Below, one piece after another: positions 22,726 to 34,155 of a stretch of DNA of 64,000 bases. Under the pieces are notes generated by a model. It saw nothing but the letters and a program-made list of their open reading frames with translations. It searched no databases and was not told where the DNA came from. The number at the start of each line of letters is the position of its first letter. Position 1 is the stretch's first letter. Position numbers and translations under genes: made by a program. The stretch is from Diadema setosum (lineage: Eukaryota; Echinodermata; Echinoidea; Diadematoida; Diadematidae): NCBI GenBank assembly GCA_033980235.1, contig CM067068.1, positions 32,707,046-32,771,045 on the forward strand. Reading direction: 5' to 3'.

Positions 22726-23580
22726 ACTGTAAAAGTGAAGATTTCTGTATGTTCATGTCTTTTTCTTTGAGGGGTTCAGTCAAAGTAGGTGAATTTCATG
22801 TGTTTTTAGTTTTTTTGACCATTGCCACATGGCTTTATAGTAGTAAAAAAAAATTCTTGAACAAGATAGAGTGAACAATATAAAAGTATTTGCATGTTTT
22901 TATTTTCACAGCGTTATGACATTGCATGAAATGTGCAATGACTTCCACACTGAGAAATATGCCAAATTGACAGTCTACTCATGTTCATTGTCCTATCAGT
23001 GTTTATGTCCCTTAATATCATATTTTCCAGTGTCCTTTCCTGAATTTTTTCTCGAGTTGTGGGCTAGTATGTATTAAACTATAAATCTATATGTATTGTA
23101 ATTTATTTCTCATCAATTTATTCTTTGAGGGACCAGTTGGCACATTGCAAGCTCTGTTTTTAGTGTGTCCTTCCAATTTTCACTATTAATACTTGTTTCA
23201 AACTTTACTTTATTGCAATGGCAACCACATTTAATTCAGTAGAATGATGGGCCCCTATTTGCAAACTGACATTGTCTTTTGTTTGATTGAAATAATGTAA
23301 TTGAATTCAAATTGATTTCAATTCAATATTAGTATTATCAATATTGTGATCTCATCTGCATACCCTAATCTGTGTTCTGTTGAAAAATGAAATCAATTTT
23401 GAATTAAATTTAATTGAATTGACAGTGAGGGTGGCTGGATTCACAGTGATTTGCAACCTTAAATGAGTTTGGGCATCAAAAAAGTTAGTTTGAGATGCCT
23501 GCTCAGAAAAGAGTATTTGAGGAATATGTTGTAAAAACAAATTGAAAGCATAATCCAAGGATAAGATTAATGTTCGGGTA

Positions 23581-23614
<34 letters not shown>

Positions 23615-24109
23615 TAAACTTGATATAGGAATATGTTTCATATCAAAACCCCTCAATAATAAAGCAGTAGTAAATTCCATGATCTTACCATTAATTGTAA
23701 AAATAGAAATATCCTTCATTGAATTTAAAAGTTCTTTTTTTATTTGTTTTTTGTTTGTTTGTTTGTTTTTTTGTTGCATACACCCAGAGTGCAAGCATTC
23801 AGAAATTTCAGCCGTGTTAAAGAACACAGCTCCTTTTTGATGTGAAAGTGGGGTAGTCTTGGAGCCAAAATGAAGCCAGTTCAACAGAATTCAGATGTTG
23901 TAAAGAAGACCACAGGCTGGCATGTGGTGGTCTTGGTAGTGATGTGAATGGATGTCACATCACCTCTTTGGGTTTTCTAAACGAGGCGGGAGGTTGCAAA
24001 CTATTTCTTGCTTTCCCCTCTTTCTGATATTCTGATATGATATTCTATAGTATGATAGAATGTAAAGTTGTTATTTTTACATACAGGTATTTTAGCAAAT
24101 GAGGATGTC
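22726..24109. other. AT-rich DNA with a 30-base T run
   Basis: Positions 23583-23612 are all T. On the minus strand this is a poly-A preceded by TTTAATAAA, suggestive of a retroposed 3' end, but the body upstream is unrecognised. At 23285-23420, imperfect inverted AT-rich words (TTGAATTCAAATTGATTT and its inverse) can fold. No gene seen. Confidence 0.45.
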
Positions 24110-24292
24110 ACAGACATTTTTGTGAGTTGTTGCTTTTGCAATTTGACATCGGGCTATCGTAAGTGTATAAAGATACCAATACATACCCTAGAGCATGGTG
24201 ATATTTTCGCATGTTGTCAAGTTCTCGGTCCAACAGTGATTTGTAAAATTCACCAAAATTAAACCCTCATGAAACTTACAGCTTTTACAGTA
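24110..24292. repeat. Probable T-family remnant
   Basis: Contains GATATTTTCGCATGTTG and ends AGCTTTTACAGTAATATT, like the right end of T elements. The left end is lost or too diverged to place. Confidence 0.35.
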
Positions 24293-27194
24293 ATATTGAT
24301 ATAAATCACATTTCCAGCCAAACACTTCAATACATTAAAAAAAACCACCATATATGATATCATACCTTCATATTCAAAGGAGACATGTTCAACGTTTGTT
24401 CAAGTTAAGTTTTGAATATTAAAATACCAGAAATGCAAACAATGACAAATGGAATGATTAAAATTTTAACAAAAGTATTACACAATTGGAAAAAAAAATG
24501 CCATAAGCAATAGTGCTGTATGATAAACATCATACAAATCATATAAATAAGATATGAAGTATTCAATAGTAAATGTTCAATCATAGTGAAATGCGAACTC
24601 TCTTGTATGAAAGCTCAGTCATATTTAAATTCAAGAAAATGATTTATAATCTCTGCCCAGTGGAGTGGAAGATTTATTCACTTCAGCCCAGTTTATGAAA
24701 ACAATAACACTCATTTAATGGTCCTCAGTTTGAGTATTTTAGAAGAGCGATCAACTCTTTCTGCAATTTATTGAATTTCTGACAGCAGTTCTTAAAGGGA
24801 TACAAGTGTTGAAGAGGAGATCACAGAAGAAAAATGCAAAAAGTCAAGTGAAACAAGTATCAATATTGCAGCAAAATCCAAATTAAAGCATTTAATGTGA
24901 AAGGGTAATTATTGTTGGTAGAACAATTCAAATTTGTGGCAAAACTTTTCCATTCTTACCACCTCATGGGACACAAAATGACTTAGAGAATAGGTGAGAA
25001 CGAATTTGATGAGATTAATCAATGAGCTCACATGAGTAATTAGTTACATGAACATGTTAATGGCAGTGGGTCACAGGTCAAGGTCAAAGGTCACCATACC
25101 TTTTTTCTATAGAAGAGCTGTCATTTCCAATCATTTCTCATTTGGGGAGGGGGATATTTTGTTACTCACTTTTAGGGGTTTATGATACAGATACTGCAGA
25201 CAATATTATTATGTAATTCACTAACACTCTAATGCCTCCACATGTCATGTAATGACATAGTTACGACCATTGTGCTTTAGGTAATAAATATTCGCTGTAA
25301 CAGATATTCATTGCGTGTCCTTGAAAGTGCAAAAGATATCGTTACAATAACCCAACCCTTTTAAATCACATTTTGCTAATGTCTGTGATACTTCATAATT
25401 CAACCACTCATTCTGATTAATTGTGATTGCCTGTCACCACCAACTCTCCTATCAATATATTTTCTTCTGTGAATCCAAGCGGCATGAGCGAAAGGAAAGA
25501 ATAAAAAAGGGGTCAGCTATAAGTTTGAATTTCGCAATCCATCTGCTCACACTTTTTAATTACCCCTTATCAAGCGCTGCATGAATTCTTGCAAGGCTGA
25601 GAGTATCGGTGTGGTTACGACCCGATGAAAGGTTGTGCCGTTCGGCTCTTGTAAAATGAAGCAAACTCACGGGGTTGCGCCATGCTTGACTTGAGTTACC
25701 TGGCATGTTAGCTCTCTTGTAATGCGGGCTGCTCGATCTGATATTAGTTGAGATGTAATGATGATGGAGATTACAATGTGTGCCTTTCTGTTGATCATTC
25801 TCGCCCCCTTCCCCCTCCCTGTGTGTCTCCTGCCTTCTGTCATTCAAAACTCATATCCCATGTGAACACCTCCTGACTTGTTTTTACAGTACTATTTGTC
25901 TTGGACAGTTTGTATTAGTTGAAGATGTATGTGTTGATGATATTCATGTTACTGATTGATTGGGGAAGAATGATTTTGATCACATGACTAATAAAGGTGT
26001 CACGTACATAAGATACTATAAATTCTTTGGATGCAAAATATTTTTTTTTTGTTCTGAATTTCTTATTCTCTTATTTCTCAATACTTATTAAAGATAGTGT
26101 TTCTTGTACATCATCAAAGTGGAGGAAACCAATTCTTGTTTTGATGCTGAAGGAAATTTCATTCCTTGTTATTAAGTCCACTTAATCAAGGAAGGAGAAA
26201 CTAGACTGAGAAATGCCACTGACAGATGCATAAAAAGTGGACCCCCAAAAAATGAGTAGAAACATGGACTTATGTGGAACAATGATATACGTTACCATCA
26301 TGCATGTAAGCATGTGTAATGCTTTCAATACCTCATGAAATTGGTATTGATTTGTGCATCAAAATATCCCTCTGGGCAGTAATCCATCAAGTATAGCCAC
26401 TCAAGAATTATCAGTTAATTGTGCAGAGTTGCATAAATCTATTTCTAAAAAGAGTATTCTTTTGTGATGTGTGTGAACAGCTTGGTAGAACATTGATATT
26501 TTAATCTTGTGATGTGCACTCAGGGTCATATGAATGTGATGGCAGAGTGATATAAGGAGTGGTGTTGAGTTTGCATTAACATCTTCAATAGAAGATATTG
26601 AGAGTGTGAGGGAATTAGACAAGTTCCTATGGCTTCACACATGAAGAGGGAAGGGGTGGGGATGAAGCCCCTGAGTGGGAGCGGTTCTTTAGCCAACATC
26701 CCTGGCTATCCTCTCATCCCACCTGAGCCAATCCTTGCCTTATCCCTGGAGAAGGTCTTGATGAGTTGTAGGGTTTTCCTTCTGGAGGTGTGAGCATTTC
26801 TTGTTGTAGGACAACATAATACTAGGTACTTGCTCTATGAAAAAGAAGCTGTCCCCTCCGTACTGAAAATTTACTTTTCTGGCTTTGCCCCAATTACAGG
26901 TTTTTTCCATTTTACAACAGCCATTAAATGAGATTCCAGTGCAGTAATTGACTGAAAATGTATAAATGCACTTGTAAGCCTGTGACTCGTCCTTGTTTAG
27001 AATGACGCTACTTGAACCGACACAGTTCGTGGATTCAATCATACTGATTTTTGACATACATCTTTTCATGTGTGGCACTAAAGCATGTGTGTTTGCAGTC
27101 TTGCAGAGCACCCTCTTGTATATTGTAGAATATTTGATTGATTTTGCACAAGGTATTGAAAAAAAATTACCTTAATACAAAAATGGGCTTCTGT
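24293..27194. other. AT-rich DNA, no gene recognised
   Basis: Almost 3 kb of AT-rich single-copy sequence. A slightly GC-richer patch at 25560-25850 holds an unrecognised 95-codon minus frame. An unrecognised 123-codon minus frame lies at 26740-27111. The receptor half-site cluster at 25.07 kb is listed separately. Confidence 0.45.
25068..25094 (+). promoter_or_regulatory. Cluster of four nuclear-receptor half-sites
   Basis: GGGTCAC, AGGTCA, AGGTCA and AAGGTCACC follow one another in the same direction. The second and third half-sites are directly abutting, and the third and fourth form a one-base-spaced direct repeat (DR1), the classical HNF4/RXR-type site. TCAAGGTCA also fits a monomeric ERR/SF-1-type site. 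Binding is inferred only. It may be a relic of a TGACCTTTGACC-rich repeat like that at 35.6 kb. Confidence 0.4.
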
Positions 27195-27391
27195 AGGACT
27201 TGACATTAGCAGTGGCCCGGTGGCCCAGTGACAGGCCACCAAATTTCTCTTTAGGTGGCCCGATTGGGCAACTAAGATTTATAAATTGTTATTTTCACTT
27301 TTATTTTAGGCAACTAAAACATACTTTTTTGGGCCACCGAAATTTCAAATTCAAAGACTTTGTTGGACTGACCAGGTTAGTGTCGAGCCCT
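27195..27391. mobile_element. GGCC-rich short TIR element
   Basis: The left end AGGACTTGACATTAG and the inverse of the right end, AGGGCTCGACACTAA, form an imperfect 15-bp inverted terminus (11 of 15 positions match). The 197-bp body repeats GGTGGCC/GGCCACC words several times and GGGCAACTAA/GGCAACTAA twice. Too short to code for a transposase, so non-autonomous. Confidence 0.65.
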
Positions 27392-28020
27392 ATGTTTACA
27401 GAAATCTTGTATTCAGCAATATTAAGCAAGTGGAAAAATGAGCAAAGAAAATGGAATTCCATATTAAATCTAATAATATTAATGATATATTATTCATGAT
27501 TTGATTTAATATTAAATTACTGACATTTGAAATAAAACTTAATCTCACTATCAGTGCATTGTGCATTTTAGCCTACCAAATGTAGACCTACCCTCTTCTG
27601 GAAAAGGTGTTATTTTCTGCAGTTTGTTGTGTCATTTACCAATAGCTTGTTTATCAAATTAAGTATTATTCAGATTTATGCATTGTGTACCAAGATTTAT
27701 AAGTGGTACTTTTCATACTGTAGTTTCAATGCCAAAAGTGCTATGGGTCAGTGTAATACAAGTGGTTGTGATGATTGTACAGCACACATATACACAGCCA
27801 CAGTGTTTGTGGGTTTTGTTTCTGTTTTGTTTTTGTTTTTTGTTTTTTGCTTTAATTTTTTTTTGTGTGTTGTAAACATTTCTTCCTTCAATCTTTTCTG
27901 TTAAAAGAGACTTGACTTCTCAAAGTCAAAATTCCGAAAAACAAAACAGTGCACATACAGTACTTTGCAAGTACAGCACAACTATCTTTCTAATATATCC
28001 TTTGAAATAATTCAAAATGG
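27392..28020. other. AT-rich DNA, nothing recognised
   Basis: A few short unrecognised frames and T-rich runs (27814-27862). No gene, RNA or mobile element supported. Confidence 0.5.
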
Positions 28021-28079
28021 CATATTATTATTATTTAATATATTTATTATTATTATCGTCATTATTATTATTATTGTTA

Positions 28080-28116
<37 letters not shown>

Positions 28117-28167
28117 CATTATTATTTAATATATTTATTATTATTATTATCGTCATTATTATTATTA

Positions 28168-28217
<50 letters not shown>

Positions 28218-28277
28218 GTTATTATCATTATTATTATTGTTATTATTATTATTATTGTTATTATTATTATTGTTGTC

Positions 28278-28324
<47 letters not shown>
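28021..28324. repeat. ATT microsatellite with an internal duplication
   Basis: About 300 bp of ATT units with GTT, ATC and GTC interruptions. A marker block TTATTTAATATATTTATT followed by a CGTC interruption occurs at about 28031 and again at about 28122, so a ~91-bp segment has been duplicated inside the array. Homopolymeric frames here are artefacts. Confidence 0.95.
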
Positions 28325-28963
28325 GCTATTCATTTACTGAATTCTCCACACTTATACTGGGCTGCTGTCACTCCAGGCAAATTTTTATAATAGTGTCAAC
28401 CTCTGAACTTATAAGTGTTAATCACCTAATTACTTCAAAAGTGTCAGTAAAATCATGAAATTATTGTTTACAAATTGTTTATAAAATGTAATGCGGAAAA
28501 GTGTCAGAAAAAAAAAAAAGATCAAAGGCACCTGTTTATATCAAAAGTGTTGACAGTGTTTATATTGCCAAGAGCAATAGATTAATGAAAGAGAAACTTT
28601 CTCTGGACATGTTTGTCTTTTTGTTGATTTATTTTTATCAGCAATGTATGAAGATTCTCCTTTGTTTAAGATGATACTGCTCTAATACTAGTATGACTGC
28701 GTCAACAATCAGTGCTCCAGAAACGATTCTGCGGAATTCGCGGCAGTTGCTCCGGCAACCACACTGCCTTCCAGGAAGCTGTGGACCTGTAGAAGAATGC
28801 ATACGTTGCGTCAGATGAGATGCGTGCTAGTGAATTCATTACAGAGATATGCTGTAAGATTATATCATGAAGTCGTGGTTACTATCCCAATCTGGGCAAG
28901 GGATATTGATAGTGAGATGAGATAAGACAACAGTGAATCTGTGGAGCAAGATGAGCAGTTTTG
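28325..28963. other. Single-copy DNA with a GC-richer patch
   Basis: A GC-richer patch at about 28700-28830 includes TTCCAGGAAG, a STAT-like inverted TTC/GAA word, and GTTGCTCCGGCAAC. No exon or RNA gene is supported. Confidence 0.35.
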
Positions 28964-29758
28964 TTAAAGGAAACCTAAACCCAAATAAAAATGTGGAGTA
29001 AGTGAAAGAAGCAATGTTGATAGAACACATAAGCAAAAGTTTGAGAAAAATTGGTCAATTGATTCAAAGTTATGAATTTTTTAAGTTTTGGTGTTGTCAT
29101 CGCTGGATAAGAAGACAGTTCATGATGTTTTACATGGACAACAGTATGAAAATAAGGAAATTCCACAAAATTTCATTTTCATGAAAATTGCACATTCCAT
29201 AGACTTTGTACTAACATATATGTTATTGGTAATATTATTCCCCCACTTTCTGAAAGAGCTTTGTTAAGTGCTCCTTCATTTTGCAAGAAAAGTGAAATTA
29301 TGTTGAATTTTCTGAACATTTTCTCTATATTGCTGTCCTTATATGACATCATGAACTGTAGTCTTCTCATCCAGTGATAACTGGAGAAGCATGTGCTTAT
29401 TATGCACTTTATAAATGTAGTATTATTATAACTGCTTATTATTATAAATGCTTTTTAGCATGTCTCCTCCATTTCCTGCAACTTTAGTTTCAATTCAATT
29501 TTCATTGTTCACTTTGCTTTTGTTATGCGTAGTATTGTCAACTTCACGTATTTTTCTTTGTTACTACATTGCATTGATGTTGTGTTATTTTGTGTATGAA
29601 AATGTTGTTGGAAATGAAATAAATGAAATGAAATGAACTGCACTCATAATTTTTGAATCGATTGTCCAATTTTTCTTCAAATTTGCTGACGTGTTTTACT
29701 TATATTCCTGCTTTTGCTCTCATAACCATATTCATATTTGCATTTGTGTTTCCTTTAA
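28964..29758. mobile_element. Large fold-back TIR element with a probable nested insertion
   Basis: Begins TTAAAGGAAACCTAAACCC and ends in CATTTGTGTTTCCTTTAA, inverted termini sharing TTAAAGGAAAC. The arms are long: left ATTGGTCAATTGATTCAAA, TCGCTGGATAAGAAGACAG and CATGATGTTTTACATGG pair with right-arm CATGAACTGTAGTCTTC, TCATCCAGTGATAAC and GAATCGATTGTCCAAT. Compared with the fragment at 6.5 kb, the right arm is interrupted by about 240 bp (about 29395-29637) ending in AAATG repeats, like a retroelement tail. No transposase. Confidence 0.7.
29395..29637 (+). mobile_element. Probable nested retroelement 3' end with AAATG tail
   Basis: The segment splits the right arm of the surrounding fold-back element and ends in repeated GAAATG/AAATGA units at 29611-29637, a pattern seen at LINE 3' ends. 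A 62-codon frame crosses it but is not a recognised polymerase fragment. The left boundary is uncertain. Confidence 0.4.
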
Positions 29759-30689
29759 GGTATTTTTATAGCCTCATATTCATTGCCAAGTAGGGCAAGC
29801 AGAGTCATCTACACATCTCTGTGTAACATGTAATCCCCACTTGGACAAAAGGTCCATGAAAAATATGCTCTTATTTTGTCTAAACTTCAACACAACAACA
29901 AGAAGAAAAACACTTCTCAGCAATATTTCAGTGGAACAAGATAACTATTGTAAAATCAAATTTGTCATGTTCATATTTTTTTTTGATTTGCCTGAATATA
30001 GCATCTGAAAGCACTTGTATCTAACCATTAAAGTCCTTTACAAGAGGTTTTGTGCACCCCCCCCCATATTTGTACAATTGTATGTTTCTTTGTTCAATGT
30101 CATGCATTGCACATGTTATTGATGAACATCTTCAGTCTTCCCCAATGTGTCAAGATGTAATGCTCCTGCACATGCACTGTTCCAAGGGGCTTATTCTTTT
30201 CTGTGACGTAAAAATACACAAAAATGTAAGACTTTGGTTTTTTTGTATGGCAATGCAATAAATAGGCACCATGACACACACCTGCTTCAGTAATGTATGG
30301 GATTCACGTATTCTCAAAGAGCTTTTCAATGTTGATTTGTTTTAATCATTGAATTCATTTGAAATGGCATTAATTTTTATTAGTCCAGTCATTATCTACT
30401 ATGAGTCATTTCCGTGAGAAGAATCACCACCAAATACTGTCAGCAGACGGCAACCCCCCCCCAAAAAAAAAAGGTGTCAAAATGAGGAAAATTTATAAAT
30501 GGTGGGTCATTTGTTTTATGAATCTCTGAATCTTCAGTAGTGTTCACTGACTGCTCTTATTTTGTCTAAACATCGACACCTGATGAAGTAACAGGCAAAG
30601 TACTGACACTGGGTGCTAAAGAAAGTGGGTCTCACCTCGCATATCCATCCTAGTTTCTGCGCTCTTCACCCTCCAGAAACAATATTTCA
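29759..30689. other. AT-rich DNA, nothing recognised
   Basis: Contains a C9-A10 junction run at 30454-30472 and a C-rich run at 30057-30064. No gene recognised. Confidence 0.5.
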
Positions 30690-31600
30690 TTTCAAATCAG
30701 ATGTTAATAGTCTGCGGGGTATCGCCTTACGCGGTCGCAGCTAAGCTCCAACGTCTTCAGCATTCCCATCAATTGTTATCCTCTCCCTTGTTCGGGCGAT
30801 GCGTTGCTCTTTCCGCGAGATTGCGACGTATCTTTCCTCTGAGAATACTCACATCTTAATTTTCAGTGATGATGTGTTTTCCTTTTTCTCGCTATCTCTT
30901 TCTCTCCAGTTCTTGCTATTGCTGCCTTTTCACTCTCTTTCATTTTCTTCTATCTCACTTTTTCTCTCTCTCTCTCCTTCTCCTTTTTTTTTTCATCTTC
31001 TCCCCTGCATCCTCATCGCCATCATCATGGGGAAGTTTTCATCATGTTCAATCATTGGAGAGTTTTCCCCGGCCGCTGTCCGTATGAAAGAAGAGCCGGA
31101 GAAGCTATAGGCCTCTGTGGACACAATATGTCAGGGGTAATGAAAGCAAAAACAGTCTGAAGACTGCCGCAGTTTTACCTGGGAATTATGAGTCCATTAA
31201 AGGCGGTTGATGGCAAATATTGCTCCTTATTTCATTTAAACGCTCTGTTCAGAAAGAGAGCGAGAGACTCGAGTCGAGTGTTGTTGCCTGGCTTTCATTT
31301 ATTGTGTTGTGCATTGCCGGCGAAAGCTTTTTTGAGAACTGAAGCACCGGCTTTCTTGGATCGTGGGATGAAGAAAGGTGGGTGTTGTGATGCAGTACAT
31401 GAAACTTGTAATGCACTAACGCCCACCCTGGGAGATCTAATCACAAGGATTTCATCCGTGTAAAGCCTCGTTCAGTACTATTACCCGACAACCACGCAAA
31501 ACTTCTGCCAGCATCATGATCCAAGAAAGCGAAAAGTGCGATTGCTGCTATAATCTTGCGTAAAGACCAAATGGGGGATGATTGAGTGCTCCAAAGGAGT
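30690..31600. other. GC-richer single-copy block with CT-rich core
   Basis: This block stands out from its AT-rich flanks, with CpG-containing stretches around 30715-30830 and 31060-31500 and a CT-rich stretch at 30890-31000. It contains a perfect 13-bp inverted repeat, GCTTTCTTGGATC at 31350-31362 and its inverse at 31518-31530. It also has two kappa-B-like words, GGGGAAGTTTTC (31029) and GGAGAGTTTTCCCC (31057). A 91-codon plus frame at 31188-31463 and a 103-codon plus frame at 30799-31110 are unrecognised. A conserved non-coding element is one reading; an unrecognised first exon or promoter is another. Confidence 0.35.
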
Positions 31601-32156
31601 TAATAGCCACTCTGTACCAGAAAAGTGGCACAATTTGGAAATATTTGACTGTAATCGATAGATTTTATTTTGTTCTTTTTGTAGCATCGGGATGGGGGTG
31701 GTGCTAGCGCTGTGAACATGGATGCAGTATACCTGAGGCTTAAGACCTGCCTCTTTAAACTTCTTTGAAGTGAATATAAGGTGTTTAAATCCATCCCATC
31801 ACTACCATTATTGCTCTCTGACATGGAGAGAGGAGGGGGAGGGATGGAAAGGGAGACTGGGGTGGAGATTTGAATGTGGAATACATTCAGCACTTTGAAG
31901 CGATGCAAATTGCTGCATTTTTTTTTAGCAATATCACTTGGATATTAAAGTAAAGATCACAGTCTACCAACCATTCAAGAGATGCTGCATAGCATATGAT
32001 AAGATCAAGATACTGTATCATGCTGAAATATCTTGTTAGTTTAATTTTTGATGATCAATAAATGCTTTAAAAGGTCACAAATCTGGAAGTGATCAGATTT
32101 TCTATATTCCGTATTTCTCACAGACAGCAGTGTTATAATAAGTTTTAATAGTTCAT
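31601..32156. other. AT-rich DNA, nothing recognised
   Basis: Only short unrecognised frames, including a 102-codon minus frame at 31600-31908 whose proline/serine-rich part comes from a purine-rich tract. Confidence 0.5.
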
Positions 32157-32370
32157 TAATACCAAAGGTTCATTATTCAATAGGTTGAGTGCGCACTTTT
32201 TTTCATTGTTGGATTAGCAAACCTTACTTCATTTTCAGATTAACAAATCTTCGAAACAATGCAGATTGACGAACCATCCGAATAATGAATCTTATTTCAT
32301 TTTTAAACTAATGAATCTTTGGAATAACAAACCTTATCTAACCTTTGGAATAATGAATATTACATGAATA
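32157..32370. repeat. Degenerate AATAATGAA tandem array
   Basis: Diverged units built from TTTGGAATAATGAA, TAACAAACCTTA and TTCATTTTCAGATTAA follow one another with a rough 20-30-bp rhythm. A shorter array with the same words lies at 21895-22020, so this is a dispersed repeat rather than a local duplication. Confidence 0.5.
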
Positions 32371-33140
32371 AACCAGTTAATGGTTTATAGAATGATAACA
32401 TTCACGAAAAGATCTTGTGACAGTGGTAGCATGATTCTGTAAAATTTATGTATTGTTTAATTCATTTGAACATCATCATGCAACACAGTCGGCAAAGCTC
32501 AACAATATCTTCAATTCAGCCACCAAAACGTTCAACAGTTCCTGCATATCGATATGTTCACATTATGATGTCTGAAGCAATAGACATCACTTTGCCTTAG
32601 CCGTGGGGTTGTAAAAGTTCATGTACAGCAGGCGTAATACTGGACTAATCTTATTGTTATCCGCAGGACATATATAGGTTAGGAATATGCAGGTATTTTT
32701 TTTTTTTTTTGGGGGGGGGGAGGTTTGACCACATCCTGAATTGGTGCACTGAGCTACAAATAGAAATTGAGGTTAACCGTCACAAACTTCACAGTACTAC
32801 ATGCCTGAAGAAAAGATTTGCAGCGAAGAAAAAAGGAGGGAGGGAAAAAAGTCTTATTTAGTTTGGGGGAATATTTGGTTTTTGTCACAGTAATTAGGGT
32901 AGAAATGGTTTATGCACTCTTTGTTGGAATATTTCTCGCTCCGCCGGTCCAATTGTTTTGCTCCCGTGTTTGAGGGTATGCACTCGCTGCCAAAACCTGG
33001 CCTCGGGGCGGGAGCAGAGCAGACACCCGCCCCCACATGCTGGGTGCGTTTACGCTGAGTAGGACATCCTGCAGTGAGCTGCCCCAAATAGAAAGGTGGG
33101 TGCTTGCTAGCTCACAGGAACATTGGCGCTATCCTTGCTC
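32371..33140. other. Single-copy DNA with a T15-G10 run and a GC-richer patch
   Basis: T15 is followed by G10 at 32696-32720. A patch at about 32930-33090 has more G+C and CpG, with no recognised function. No gene supported. Confidence 0.45.
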
Positions 33141-33328
33141 ATTCATTTGTGAGAAAAATTTGAAGCAAAGAACAAAAAGTTTAAGAATCTAAAAGGAAAT
33201 GTGTCGTGTCATTTAAACTCTGAAATATGAAATCATTCATTTGTGAGAAAAATTTGAAGCATAGAGTAAAAAATTTGAGAATCTAAAAGGAAATGCATTG
33301 TGTCCTTTTAGCTCTGAAATATGAAATA
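33141..33328 (+). repeat. Tandem duplication, two 94-bp units
   Basis: ATTCATTTGTGAGAAAAATT begins at 33141 and again at 33235, and both units continue through TTTGAAGCA, AATCTAAAAGGAAATG and CTCTGAAATATGAAAT. The copies differ at scattered sites, so the duplication is not fresh. Confidence 0.9.
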
Positions 33329-33780
33329 ATTTCAAGCAACTTATATGCCTCTCAATGTGAAATTATAAATGAAACAGGATTTATTTTCAATGTAGTTGCT
33401 GTTGAAGTTGTTCTAATTAGTGCATGTCATGGCTTGTCATTATTTGTTGATCTAAACATTTTCTTCTCTTTCTTACCACTACAGTTGTTGTGGAAGTGTC
33501 AGGTTATAGTTACACAACACCCTATACACACGTGCATGGATGACCATGGGTGATATAAGGACTAAAGGGTTAATTAATATTTGCATGTGATGTGTAGTTT
33601 TATGTGGTCTGTCTTCAGAGACAATCTCAAGAGAAATAAAGCCAATATCCATTGTCATTTTTTCCCAGACAAAAAAAAAATGACAACAAACAAACCCAAA
33701 ACCAACAAACAAAAAATCTGCAGAGAGTTCTTTTTTATTGGAAGTACTAAAGATGACAAAATGGGCATGTCCAGAACTCA
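33329..33780. other. AT-rich DNA, nothing recognised
   Basis: Short frames of 86-100 codons on both strands match nothing known. No motif or repeat supported. Confidence 0.5.
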
Positions 33781-34155
33781 TTTAAAGGCTTTGATTACTA
33801 TTTGGAGGAGTAATATAAAAAATGTTCAAGTTATTACATTTGATGCATATGTGTAGGTCAGTTGTATCACAAAACATCCCACCATATAAAATTATTGCAA
33901 TAAAATGTAAAATATCAGGAAATATCACTATTTTTCTCAATAAACATTAACTGTAGATGGTTTGTTCCAGAATCAATGTTATCATAGCTATTTTTCACAT
34001 GTTGTATATTTAACAGTACTTAACATTGATTATACTGATTAACATTATTACATTTTTTTGTTTATGTCTCTATAACTCAAATTTAAGAACTAGGCCTATT
34101 TTGAAGCACTAAAGCTGGGTTTTTGTTTCATCTGCAAATGGTAAATAATGGCTTT
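33781..34155 (-). mobile_element. G-family TIR element, inverted copy
   Basis: Reverse-complement relative of the 10.0- and 43.4-kb copies. Recognisable blocks include AAAAATGTTCAAG, TTTGATGCATATGTGTAGG, CACAAAACATCCCACCATAT and TTTCATCTGCAAATGGTAAA. It begins TTTAAAGG and ends near AAATGGTAAATAATGGCTTT, and is more diverged in the middle than the other two. Confidence 0.75.

Noticed and set aside
28017..28458. Frames of about 100 codons over the 28-kb ATT array
   Set aside because: Homopolymeric products of the microsatellite on both strands.
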